Below are positions 1 to 5,561 of a stretch of DNA of 5,602 nt, piece by piece; position 1 is the stretch's first letter, and the number at the start of each line of letters is the position of its first letter. The stretch is taken from the NCBI GenBank assembly GCA_009787675.1, contig WQSU01000174.1, positions 1-5,602 of the forward strand, given 5' to 3'. Under the pieces are notes generated by a model. That model searched no databases. It saw only the letters and a program-made list of their open reading frames with translations, and was not told the DNA's origin. The DNA comes from Lentimicrobiaceae bacterium (GTDB lineage: Bacteria > Bacteroidota > Bacteroidia > Bacteroidales > WCHB1-69). Position numbers and translations under genes: made by a program.

Positions 1-519
1 AATCCGGCAATTACGTTAGCCGTTTTTATTAACAAAGGAATCTCTGCTAAAGGGATGGGCGTTTACATGCTTGCACAAGTAATTGGCGCTTTTATCGGCT
101 CCGGAATTCTTTTTGCATTGGTAAAAACCGGCGCTACAACCGGCGGAATTACCACCACCGGCGCGAACAATTTTGCTGATGGCATGCTTGTCCCCGCCTT
201 AATCGCCGAAACCGTATTTACCTTTATCTTCATTTTAGTTGTTTTGGGCGCAACCGACAGCAAAAACAACGCTACCAAATTCGCAGGATTAGCCATCGGT
301 TTGGCTTTGGTATTGATACACATCGTTTGTATTCCTATTACAGGAACTTCTGTAAACCCTGCTCGTAGCATTGCTCCGGCTGTTTTTGAATGCGGAACTG
401 CTTTAACCAACCTGTGGGTATTCATCCTGTTCCCGATCGTAGGCGCAACATTAGCTGCATTCACCTGGAAATGCTTCAAAAAAGAATGCTGCTGCTGCAA
501 AGAAACTACGGAAGAATAA
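1..519 (+). CDS. aqpZ: Aquaporin Z-type water channel, 5'-truncated
   Basis: This is a major intrinsic protein family channel that lets water cross the inner membrane passively. The reading frame is open from base 1, and 172 residues are visible; about 60 N-terminal residues (first helices) lie outside the window, judging from the roughly 230-residue family length. The first pore motif NPA is the very first three visible residues and the second NPA is at visible residues 119-121. The selectivity-filter positions match E. coli AqpZ: His107 lies nine residues before Thr116, in IHIVCIPITGTSVNPAR, and Arg122 follows the second NPA. This set predicts a water-specific pore rather than a glycerol facilitator. 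Hydrophobic helices are seen at about 21-42, 64-84, 95-113 and 136-156. The cytoplasmic tail is odd: it carries four consecutive cysteines (163-166) plus Cys158, encoded in part by a (TGC)4 run at 487-498. An internal ATG at 55 is not the true start. Confidence 0.93.
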   Translation, partial: NPAITLAVFINKGISAKGMGVYMLAQVIGAFIGSGILFALVKTGATTGGITTTGANNFADGMLVPALIAETVFTFIFILVVLGATDSKNNATKFAGLAIGLALVLIHIVCIPITGTSVNPARSIAPAVFECGTALTNLWVFILFPIVGATLAAFTWKCFKKECCCCKETTEE

Positions 520-526
520 TTCCTTC

Positions 527-578
527 AAAGTTAAAAGTTTAAGGTTCAAAGGTTAAAGTTTGAACCTTGAACTTTTGA
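527..578. repeat. Degenerate 7-nt tandem array forming a long hairpin
   Basis: From 527 the sequence reads as seven consecutive heptamers: AAAGTTA, AAAGTTT, AAGGTTC, AAAGGTT, AAAGTTT, GAACCTT, GAACTTT. The same stretch folds into a near-perfect hairpin: arm 531-550 pairs with 559-578 around an 8-nt loop, and the only non-Watson-Crick pairs are two G-U type pairs. It sits 7 bases after the aquaporin stop codon, so it would form the 3' end of that mRNA. No T-run follows, so it is not a classic intrinsic terminator; mRNA stabilisation or a dispersed intergenic repeat is more likely. Confidence 0.7.
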
Positions 579-628
579 ATACAAAAAACAATTAAAATAA
601 TTAAATGTGAGCAAGTTGCGTATTGTAT

Positions 629-656
629 AAACTTTAATCTTATAACTTTAAACCTT
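629..656. repeat. Second heptamer array, inverted relative to the first
   Basis: Four 7-nt units in register, AAACTTT, AATCTTA, TAACTTT and AAACCTT, end 11 bases before the kinase start codon. They are the reverse-complement type of the AAAGTTT units at 527-561, so the 148-bp spacer holds the same heptamer motif in both orientations. The unit at 644-656 could pair with 549-560 with one bulge, as an alternative to the local hairpin. No convincing TAnnTTTG promoter element is visible in this spacer. Confidence 0.5.
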
Positions 657-667
657 AAATATCCCCC

Positions 668-1282
668 ATGCACATCGCCGTAGCCGGAAACATCGGTTCA
701 GGAAAAACAACACTCACCGGAATGCTTGCCAAACATTTCGGCTGGGAGGCGCTTTACGAAAGCGTGGATAACAACCCCTATTTGGCAAGTTTCTATGAAG
801 ATATGCAGCGCTGGTCGTTCAATCTGCAAGTCTTTTTTTTAAATAGCCGTTTTCGACAAGTAGTTGAAATTCGAAAGAGGCAAAAAAGCGTGATTCAAGA
901 CCGTACCATTTATGAAGATGCCCATATCTTTGCCCCAAACTTGCATGCTATGGGGTTGATGCCAACTCGCGATTTTGAAAATTATGCTTCTCTCTTTGAA
1001 TTGATGATGCAATTTTTGCAACCGCCCGACCTGCTCATCTATTTGCGCGCCGATGTCTCCACCTTAGTCGCTCAAATTCAAAAAAGAGGCAGAGAATATG
1101 AAACTTCTATCCGTTTAGATTATTTAAAATCGCTCAACGACCGTTATGAGGAGTGGATCTCTAAATATGACGCCGGAAAATTATTAATCGTAGATGTGAA
1201 TACCGTTAAAATTGAAGAGATTCCGGAAGATTTTGGGAGTGTGATTGAAATGGTGAACGCCGAATTATACGGATTGTTTTAA
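668..1282 (+). CDS. Deoxynucleoside kinase (dNK/dCK-dGK family)
   Basis: This cytoplasmic salvage enzyme transfers the gamma-phosphate of ATP to the 5'-hydroxyl of a deoxynucleoside, giving dNMPs. At 204 residues it has the normal length of the bacterial family. The P-loop GNIGSGKT is at residues 7-14. Glu31 (in YES) fits the catalytic base position, Gln54 the base-contacting glutamine, and DRT at 78-80 with Glu83 the DRS-type motif. An Arg-rich lid covers about 138-145 (QKRGREYE). The P-loop begins seven residues after the Met, as is usual, so ATG 668 is the likely start; no Shine-Dalgarno sequence precedes it. Base specificity (dA, dG, dC or dT) cannot be told from the motifs alone. The gene stands alone on its strand, and its stop codon overlaps that of the convergent RHH gene. 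Confidence 0.93.
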   Translation: MHIAVAGNIGSGKTTLTGMLAKHFGWEALYESVDNNPYLASFYEDMQRWSFNLQVFFLNSRFRQVVEIRKRQKSVIQDRTIYEDAHIFAPNLHAMGLMPTRDFENYASLFELMMQFLQPPDLLIYLRADVSTLVAQIQKRGREYETSIRLDYLKSLNDRYEEWISKYDAGKLLIVDVNTVKIEEIPEDFGSVIEMVNAELYGLF

Positions 1283-1446
1283 TCATTTTTTTTCTTTGGC
1301 GTTCGTTTAGCTTTTTTTAACGCATCCGATAACACCCATTCTATCTGTCCGTTTATACTGCGAAACTCATCGGCAGCCCATTTTTCAATAGCTGCCAATG
1401 TGTCCGCATCAATTCTTATTATAAACGATTTTTTTTCTGTTGCCAT
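1279..1446 (-). CDS. Small Arc-like ribbon-helix-helix DNA-binding protein
   Basis: A 55-residue protein, by fold a dimeric transcription factor of the Arc/MetJ type. The pattern is a short basic N-terminus, one beta strand (KSFIIRID, about residues 6-13), helix A (about 14-28), a turn with Ser-Ile-Asn (about 31-33), helix B (about 33-46), and a lysine-rich tail. In this fold the paired strands read the DNA major groove. I chose ATG at 1446, because the SPFH stop codon ends one base upstream (TAA-G-ATG), which suggests translational coupling; an ATG at 1470 would add eight residues and overlap the SPFH gene by 23 bp. It is last in a three-gene minus-strand operon, so it most likely regulates that operon or partners the SPFH protein. 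The fold call is from pattern recognition only; a solitary antitoxin role is possible, but no toxin gene is adjacent. Confidence 0.8.
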   Translation of the reverse strand: MATEKKSFIIRIDADTLAAIEKWAADEFRSINGQIEWVLSDALKKAKRTPKKKND

Positions 1447-1447
1447 C

Positions 1448-2332
1448 TTAATTATAAAGCGTACCGGCATTTACAACGGGCGTAGCGGCGCGGTCGGAAG
1501 TGAGTACCACCATCAGATTGCTTACCATGGCAGCTTTTTTGTCGTCATCTAAATCAATTACTTGTTTTTCAGACAGTTGTCTTAATGCGAGATCCACCAT
1601 GCTCACGGCGCCCTCCACAATTTTAAAACGTGCAGCCACCATAGCAGTTGCTTGCTGGCGTTGCAACATGGCGCCGGCAATTTCGGGAGCATAAGCCAAG
1701 TTGCTGATGCGCGCTTCTATCACCTTGATGCCGGCAATTGCCAAACGGTCGGTGAGGGCGGCTTCCAGCATGTCGTTCACCTCTTCTCCACCTCCACGCA
1801 ACGTAATGTCAGCATGTTCATCTTCAAGACTGTCATAAGGATATGAACCTGCCAAGTTTCTAATAGCGGCTTCACTTTGCACATCTACAAACTTCACATA
1901 ATTATCCACATCGAAAGAGGCTTTAAAAGTATCTTCCACTTTCCAGACCAAAACGATTCCAATCATAATGGGGTTTCCCATTTTGTCATTTACCTTGATC
2001 GGATCGCTGTTTTCATTGCGCGCACGCACAGAGATGCGGGTGCGTAATGTTAAAGGGTTAAACCAGAAAAAACCGTTATTCATGCAGGTCCCCTGATATT
2101 TTCCAAAAAAAGTAATTACCAAGGCTTCATTAGGCTTAATGATTGAGAGCCCAATCATCATAATAAACGATACTGCTGATAGAATGAGCAGAAGCCAGCG
2201 AGCGCCTGACGTGTGAGGCGCGTAAGTCTCCAGAAGTGCGGGCGCTAAAATGCCGGCAATTGCCATAAGTAACAGAATGGTAAACATTCCAAATCCGTTT
2301 TTTCCTGAAATAAATTTTTCTTTTTTTTCCAT
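1448..2332 (-). CDS. SPFH/band 7 domain membrane protein
   Basis: This 294-residue protein belongs to the stomatin/prohibitin/flotillin/HflK superfamily, which forms large membrane-bound oligomers that organise lipid domains or shield proteases. Two hydrophobic segments occur near the N-terminus, about residues 16-34 and 46-65. The SPFH domain follows at about 66-215 (KPNEALVITFFGKYQG, then the strands around VRARNE and IMIGIVLVWKVED). A helical, Gln/Ala-rich stretch (about 218-255) follows, as expected for oligomerisation, and the tail is PVVNAGTLYN. I recall similar tails (VSNLxVVL...PVVNxGTLY) in an uncharacterised SPFH subgroup often encoded near an Arc-like protein; this is memory, not a search. 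There is no NfeD-like or FtsH-like neighbour. It lies 18 bp downstream of the PH-like gene and one base upstream of the RHH gene. The start at 2332 is preceded by an A-rich, Shine-Dalgarno-free leader. Confidence 0.92.
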   Translation of the reverse strand: MEKKEKFISGKNGFGMFTILLLMAIAGILAPALLETYAPHTSGARWLLLILSAVSFIMMIGLSIIKPNEALVITFFGKYQGTCMNNGFFWFNPLTLRTRISVRARNENSDPIKVNDKMGNPIMIGIVLVWKVEDTFKASFDVDNYVKFVDVQSEAAIRNLAGSYPYDSLEDEHADITLRGGGEEVNDMLEAALTDRLAIAGIKVIEARISNLAYAPEIAGAMLQRQQATAMVAARFKIVEGAVSMVDLALRQLSEKQVIDLDDDKKAAMVSNLMVVLTSDRAATPVVNAGTLYN

Positions 2333-2350
2333 TTTGAATTGATTTTAAGG

Positions 2351-2935
2351 TTAATATTCTTTGTTTTTTCGTTCAATTTTTGCAACTACTGTTTCTATTT
2401 CTTTTTCCCTTTCTGTTCCAATCATCACTTTTTTTCCGTTTTTTAACTCTAATTGTAAAGCATATTTTCCTGAAACACTATATATTATGTTTTTACTAAA
2501 ATAGTTAGTAAGTTTTATGCCATCGAATCCTATTCTCAAACCTAAGCCTGTTTTTGATCTGTATCCCCACCCCCCATGCTTGAAATATTTTATTTTTTGA
2601 ATGGAAACATTAGAAATATCTTCCCATTTATAATGTTCAAATGATCTGGTAAAGGGAAAAAATCTCACCCTAATTTCGTTTGTTGTGACGGAAGTTTCTA
2701 AACGGGCTACCCAAAAAAGAATAATTGTTACAATAATGATTGCCGTAACAAAACTTGTAGTAATTATCAAACCTGTGTCACTCAAAGGATTAGTGCCCCA
2801 TGGTTGCCCTTTCCCAATTTGTTGAATGGAAGCCCAAATAAAAATACCCGGCACACTAAGAAGGGCAGTCATCATCACCCAAATTGCAGGGTGTCTAAAT
2901 TTTTGCTGTTCTGAAAAGAGAATTTTATCATTCAT
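2351..2935 (-). CDS. Two-helix membrane protein with a PH-like domain (DUF6141-like)
   Basis: This is a 194-residue membrane protein with no assigned function. Transmembrane helices are predicted by eye at about residues 17-37 and 54-77, joined by a short loop containing GQPWGTNP. The cytoplasmic part (about 82-188) is rich in beta strands and ends in a helix. Its signatures are RVRFFPFTRSFEHYKWEDI, GGWGYR (121-126) and KNGKKVMIGTER (165-176), which resemble bacterial PH-like domains, in particular proteins I associate with DUF6141. It is the first gene of the minus-strand operon, 18 bp before the SPFH gene, so it probably acts with that protein at the membrane. The sequence is visibly more AT-rich than the SPFH gene. 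A duplicated motif places a second ATG 11 bases upstream of the start (2946-2944), but in another frame. Membrane topology is confident; the PH-like assignment is moderate. Confidence 0.8.
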   Translation of the reverse strand: MNDKILFSEQQKFRHPAIWVMMTALLSVPGIFIWASIQQIGKGQPWGTNPLSDTGLIITTSFVTAIIIVTIILFWVARLETSVTTNEIRVRFFPFTRSFEHYKWEDISNVSIQKIKYFKHGGWGYRSKTGLGLRIGFDGIKLTNYFSKNIIYSVSGKYALQLELKNGKKVMIGTEREKEIETVVAKIERKNKEY

Positions 2936-2954
2936 TTTGATATCATTTTGATAG
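2932..2954 (-). promoter_or_regulatory. Duplicated start region with a four-residue leader ORF
   Basis: On the minus strand the motif TATCAAAATG occurs twice, 11 nt apart (ending at 2944 and at 2933); the second copy supplies the ATG of the PH-like gene. The first copy opens a mini-ORF, ATG ATA TCA AAA TGA, whose stop overlaps the true start as ATGA. Such an overlap could couple initiation or simply reflect a small tandem duplication. The sequence is directly visible; any regulatory role is inference. Confidence 0.4.
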
Positions 2955-3073
2955 CGCGAAAATATATTTTTTTTATTTGGGAGAGAAAAAAATAAAAAAT
3001 AATCGAAGAATTTGCACCCATATCAAATTCCTAATAATCATCTCTTATCAAGATTCTATAACCAAGAAAATAA

Positions 3074-3081
3074 TACTTTTG
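3074..3081 (+). promoter_or_regulatory. Candidate Bacteroidota -7 promoter element for the TPR/AraC gene
   Basis: TACTTTTG matches the TAnnTTTG consensus of the Bacteroidota primary sigma factor exactly. It lies 125 bp upstream of the start codon at 3206 and would give a leader of about 120 nt. No TTTG is seen at the -33 position, so the match is half a promoter only. Confidence 0.35.
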
Positions 3082-3127
3082 CCCGAAAATAGCACAAAAA
3101 GCATTAAGGCTTGGTACTGTTTTTCCG

Positions 3128-3135
3128 CAAAACTA
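3128..3135 (-). promoter_or_regulatory. Candidate Bacteroidota -7 promoter element for the PH-like/SPFH/RHH operon
   Basis: Read on the minus strand this is TAGTTTTG, an exact TAnnTTTG match, about 193 bp upstream of the operon's first ATG. No good -33 partner is visible. If both this element and the plus-strand one at 3074 are used, the two divergent transcripts overlap by a few tens of bases at their 5' ends. The rest of the 2936-3205 spacer is AT-rich and shows no gene. Confidence 0.28.
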
Positions 3136-3205
3136 TTTGATAAAAAACTGAAATAAACCATATTAAAACATAAATCTAAGTAACATAAAAATAAAACCAC
3201 AAATA

Positions 3206-4843
3206 ATGTTAAAACGCTACCTCTTCACCTCCATCTTGTTTTTTTTTACTCTCGCTGCCATTTTTGGGCAAGCTCCCGTAAAAAATCAACAGCCCAACAA
3301 GGAATTGATTGACAATTTTAGCCGTTTTTCAGTGCAAAAACTTTCTGATACGGCTTATTCTTATTTATTAAACAACAGTTTCGACACGGCGATGGTTTGT
3401 TACAGTCTGCTGATTAACTCTCCTGTTAAAAATAATAATGCAGAATTTCAGAGAACTATCGCAGAAGCCTACAACAGGGCTGCCATCATACACTACTATT
3501 ATATGTGCGACTACCGCAGTTCTTACGATTATTTGATTAAAGGATTGTTGCTTTGCGAAAAAACTAATAATCTTGTAACGCAAGCGAAGATTTACGCCAA
3601 CATTGGAAATATTTACTATCACTTCGGCAGGTTTGATATTGCAAAACTGTACTATTCCGATGCGCAAAAGATCTCTCAAGACAGCTGTAATATTGTGATT
3701 CTATTAAGCACCCTCAGCACGATAGAATTGGAGATAGGAAGCATGGACAGCGCCTCCTTATATATCAATAAAGCATTGGAAATCAGTAAACGGCACAACA
3801 ACTTCTTCTTGTCCGGCATACAAAGTAATATAGCGTTGATGTATCAAAAAAACAAACAATATGATTTGGCTTTGTCCTACTATCATTTAGCATTGGAAGA
3901 ATCTCGCAGAGCCAATAAAATTGATTATGAAACAGAGACTTTGTCGGATATTGCCAAACTTTTTTTTGAAATAAAAAAAATAGATTCTGCGATACATTAC
4001 ATTAATTTATCGAATAAATTGGCGGATGAAATTCATTTTTTAAGAATTAAATCTTACAACTACCTCACCCTCTCGAAGATTGAAGAATCGAAAGGGAAGA
4101 TTAAAAATGCTTTTGAGCTTTATAAAAAATATGTTGAACTGAATGATTCGATGTTTAATCCGAATATTTTTGTAGATATTAATCAACTGCAACGTTTGTA
4201 TGAGATGTCGAAAACCAATCAACAAATTGAACAACTCATTATAGAACAAGAGATTAAAGAACGCACTAATTTTTATCAAAAAATTATTTTGATTATTATG
4301 CTCTGCATATTATTATTTGCGGGTGGTGTTCTATTGTATATCTATTTACAAAAGAAAAACTTGAATAAGGCTTATAAAATTTTATTTGAAAAGAACCTTG
4401 AAATTATCGGGTTGCAAGAAACCTCAACTGAAAAAACGCCTAAAAAAAGCAGGAAAGGGTCTCTTTCAAGCGACATTCAAAACGAGCTCATGGACAAAAT
4501 CCTGTTGTTGATGGAGGAGACCGCAGTAATTTGCGACCCCAAGTTTTCCATAGATAAATTAGCAGAGTTGGTACAGTCGAACCAAAACTATGTTTCGCAA
4601 ACGATCAACCAGGCATTAAACAAAAACTTCCGTTCCTTTTTAAACAGTTACCGGATTCGGGAGGCACAGCGCATCTTCTCCCAACCCGATGCGCAAAGAT
4701 ACACGATCGAGTTTGTGACCCAACAAGTTGGTTTTAAATCCATCAGCGCCTTTTACGACGCCTTCAAAGAGATCACCGGCGTAACGCCGAAGTTCTACAT
4801 CCAATCGTTGCAGGCGCGAAATGCGACGGGTGCAAGGGGTTAA
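3206..4843 (+). CDS. Membrane-spanning TPR sensor with AraC-type DNA-binding domain
   Basis: This 545-residue one-component regulator carries, in order: a signal peptide (1-21, likely cut in IFG|Q); an extracytoplasmic helical region of about six TPR-like repeats (roughly 88-313, with units such as AKIYANIGNIYYHFGRFDIA and SNIALMYQKNKQYDLALSYY); a charged helical connector (about 325-357, likely coiled coil); one transmembrane helix (about 359-380); a cytoplasmic linker with a basic patch (412-417); and a complete AraC/XylS domain (about 427-535). The two helix-turn-helix units are at about 447-490 and 499-531, the second showing VGFKSISAFYDAFKEITGVTPKFY. By family logic the TPR part senses a periplasmic ligand or protein and the cytoplasmic domain binds DNA; no kinase or receiver domain is present. 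Its target is not evident; the divergent operon is one candidate. The last residues run into repeat-like DNA, and the all-purine tract begins within the stop codon. Confidence 0.93.
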   Translation: MLKRYLFTSILFFFTLAAIFGQAPVKNQQPNKELIDNFSRFSVQKLSDTAYSYLLNNSFDTAMVCYSLLINSPVKNNNAEFQRTIAEAYNRAAIIHYYYMCDYRSSYDYLIKGLLLCEKTNNLVTQAKIYANIGNIYYHFGRFDIAKLYYSDAQKISQDSCNIVILLSTLSTIELEIGSMDSASLYINKALEISKRHNNFFLSGIQSNIALMYQKNKQYDLALSYYHLALEESRRANKIDYETETLSDIAKLFFEIKKIDSAIHYINLSNKLADEIHFLRIKSYNYLTLSKIEESKGKIKNAFELYKKYVELNDSMFNPNIFVDINQLQRLYEMSKTNQQIEQLIIEQEIKERTNFYQKIILIIMLCILLFAGGVLLYIYLQKKNLNKAYKILFEKNLEIIGLQETSTEKTPKKSRKGSLSSDIQNELMDKILLLMEETAVICDPKFSIDKLAELVQSNQNYVSQTINQALNKNFRSFLNSYRIREAQRIFSQPDAQRYTIEFVTQQVGFKSISAFYDAFKEITGVTPKFYIQSLQARNATGARG

Positions 4844-4891
4844 GGGGAAGAGGAAAAGAGGAGAAAAGGAGAAGAGGAGAAAAGGAGAAAA
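4842..4891 (+). repeat. 50-nt homopurine tract with a 16-bp tandem duplication
   Basis: From the last two bases of the regulator's TAA stop codon, fifty consecutive bases are A or G. Within it GAGGAGAAAAGGAGAA occurs twice in exact tandem (4858-4873 and 4874-4889), preceded by a degenerate partial copy. Long homopurine runs can adopt triplex structure and are prone to replication slippage; whether this happens here is unknown. A small frame reads through it but is low-complexity and not a believable gene. Confidence 0.8.
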
Positions 4892-4908
4892 TGAGGCAGC
4901 CCAAAATT

Positions 4909-4931
4909 CCTTCTCCTCTCTGAGGAGAAGG
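4909..4931. repeat. Perfect 10-bp hairpin, REP-like
   Basis: CCTTCTCCTC at 4909-4918 and GAGGAGAAGG at 4922-4931 are perfect reverse complements around a 3-nt TCT loop. No T-run follows on the plus strand; on the minus strand AATTTTGGG follows, so it could at most be a weak terminator for the DUF559 gene. The arm is also nearly complementary to the upstream purine tract. The sequence, followed by GTGGCAGCC, resembles dispersed intergenic palindromes common in many bacterial genomes. Confidence 0.7.
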
Positions 4932-4937
4932 TGGCAG

Positions 4938-4985
4938 CCGACAGCAGAAGCAATTTTCCATTACGCAACTCCTAACCGCTGTCGG
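4938..4985. repeat. 8-bp inverted repeat around a 32-nt AT-rich insert
   Basis: CCGACAGC (4938-4945) and GCTGTCGG (4978-4985) are exact reverse complements. The left arm directly follows the hairpin at 4909-4931 and the right arm leads into the long inverted repeat at 4983. Together they look like one compound palindromic element whose centre is occupied by 32 bases. Confidence 0.5.
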
Positions 4986-5006
4986 ATGACGGAAGAGGTG
5001 AAGAAA
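4983..5006. repeat. Left arm of a perfect 24-bp inverted repeat
   Basis: All 24 bases are the exact reverse complement of 5562-5585. The pairing continues outward with ACCGC (4975-4979) against GCGGT (5586-5590) if a 3-base TGT insertion (4980-4982) is allowed. The two arms bracket the DUF559 gene, the only gene between them. The arm contains one copy of a 15-nt repeat, ATGACGGAAGAGGTG (4986-5000). Confidence 0.85.
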
Positions 5007-5029
5007 GGCAAATTATGTCCCGCCACCTA

Positions 5030-5044
5030 ATGACAGAAGAGGTG
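5030..5044 (+). repeat. Direct second copy of the 15-nt repeat
   Basis: ATGACAGAAGAGGTG differs by one base from the copy at 4986-5000 and lies 44 bp downstream in the same orientation. In both, reading the opposite strand, CACCTCTTCYGTCAT is followed by six variable bases and then GCGG. It ends 6 bases before the stop codon of the DUF559 gene. Confidence 0.7.
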
Positions 5045-5050
5045 TAAAAA

Positions 5051-5479
5051 TCACACCCCACCCTCTGCTGACGAACGAGGCAAATATTCCAAAATAATAA
5101 AATCCCTAAGATTATCCAATACCCACGAAAGGTTTTGTTTTACATCTCTATCAGCAGCTTTGAAGATTTTTAATCCAAAAGATCTAAAGTAATTCTCTCT
5201 TTTTAAATCATAATCTTCTTTATAATTGTGAGAACAACCATCTATTTCTATTACTAAACTTAATGAAGGAACGTAGAAGTCAACTATATAATTACCAATA
5301 ACTTTTTGACGGTTAAAGTTTATGCCATAAAATTTTCCATTTTGTACTTGTTTCCAAAAAAGGACTTCTGCCAAGATGCCGGCTCTTCGGTTTTTCCTGG
5401 CGTAAAATCTCAAATTAGGATTTTCGGGAAGATTTCTGGTTGATTTTGGTGGGATGGTGTGGCTTTCAATGATTATCAT
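5051..5479 (-). CDS. DUF559 domain endonuclease-like protein (Vsr/PD-(D/E)XK type)
   Basis: This 142-residue protein belongs to the DUF559 family, which is related in fold to the very-short-patch-repair endonuclease and to restriction-type nucleases. The domain spans about residues 23-130. Likely active-site and core positions are Glu38, Arg57-Gln58, Asp67 in NYIVDF, Glu78 and Asp80 in VIEIDG, and His84, followed by Tyr90-Asp91; all family landmarks are present, so it appears intact. By family it would cleave DNA, but its substrate is unknown and no methyltransferase is adjacent. The start at 5479 precedes a short variable segment typical of the family. The C-terminal nine residues (PRSSAEGGV) lie past the domain and are encoded by DNA resembling the flanking repeats. 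The gene is AT-richer than the SPFH and aquaporin genes and is enclosed by a 24-bp inverted repeat, which suggests separate acquisition. No promoter match is visible upstream. Confidence 0.9.
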   Translation of the reverse strand: MIIIESHTIPPKSTRNLPENPNLRFYARKNRRAGILAEVLFWKQVQNGKFYGINFNRQKVIGNYIVDFYVPSLSLVIEIDGCSHNYKEDYDLKRENYFRSFGLKIFKAADRDVKQNLSWVLDNLRDFIILEYLPRSSAEGGV

Positions 5480-5561
5480 TTATCGGGTAGTTTAGGTAGT
5501 TAATTGAGATGGAGATAAAACGAGGGGGCTGTGGAAATGTTTTAGGGGGGGATTTTTTTTG

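Noticed and set aside
63..500. 145-residue ORF antisense to the aquaporin
   Set aside because: It mirrors the aquaporin's codon pattern and has no recognisable domain; the plus-strand frame carries the NPA and selectivity-filter motifs.
531..578. Intrinsic terminator after the aquaporin gene
   Set aside because: The hairpin is strong in length but A/T-rich and no T-run follows on either strand, so I list it as a repeat rather than a terminator.
1729..2265. Exact 15-bp direct repeat TGCCGGCAATTGCCA (1729-1743 and 2251-2265) inside the SPFH gene
   Set aside because: Both copies are in the same frame and encode the peptide AIAGI in two different structural regions; it fits coincidence of codon use better than a DNA element.
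3111..3126. Sigma-54-like promoter, TTGGTACTGTTTTTCC
   Set aside because: It keeps the GG at -24 with the right spacing but has CC in place of the near-invariant GC at -12 and two further mismatches; the match is too weak to annotate.
4773..4961. 62-residue minus-strand ORF
   Set aside because: It is the complement of the purine tract and hairpin (the SPQRGEG string is a typical translation of such palindromes) and overlaps the regulator's 3' end.
4821..5030. 69-residue plus-strand ORF after the regulator
   Set aside because: It begins inside the regulator gene and its content is low-complexity Lys/Glu/Arg from the purine tract, then translated repeats; no domain or conserved pattern.
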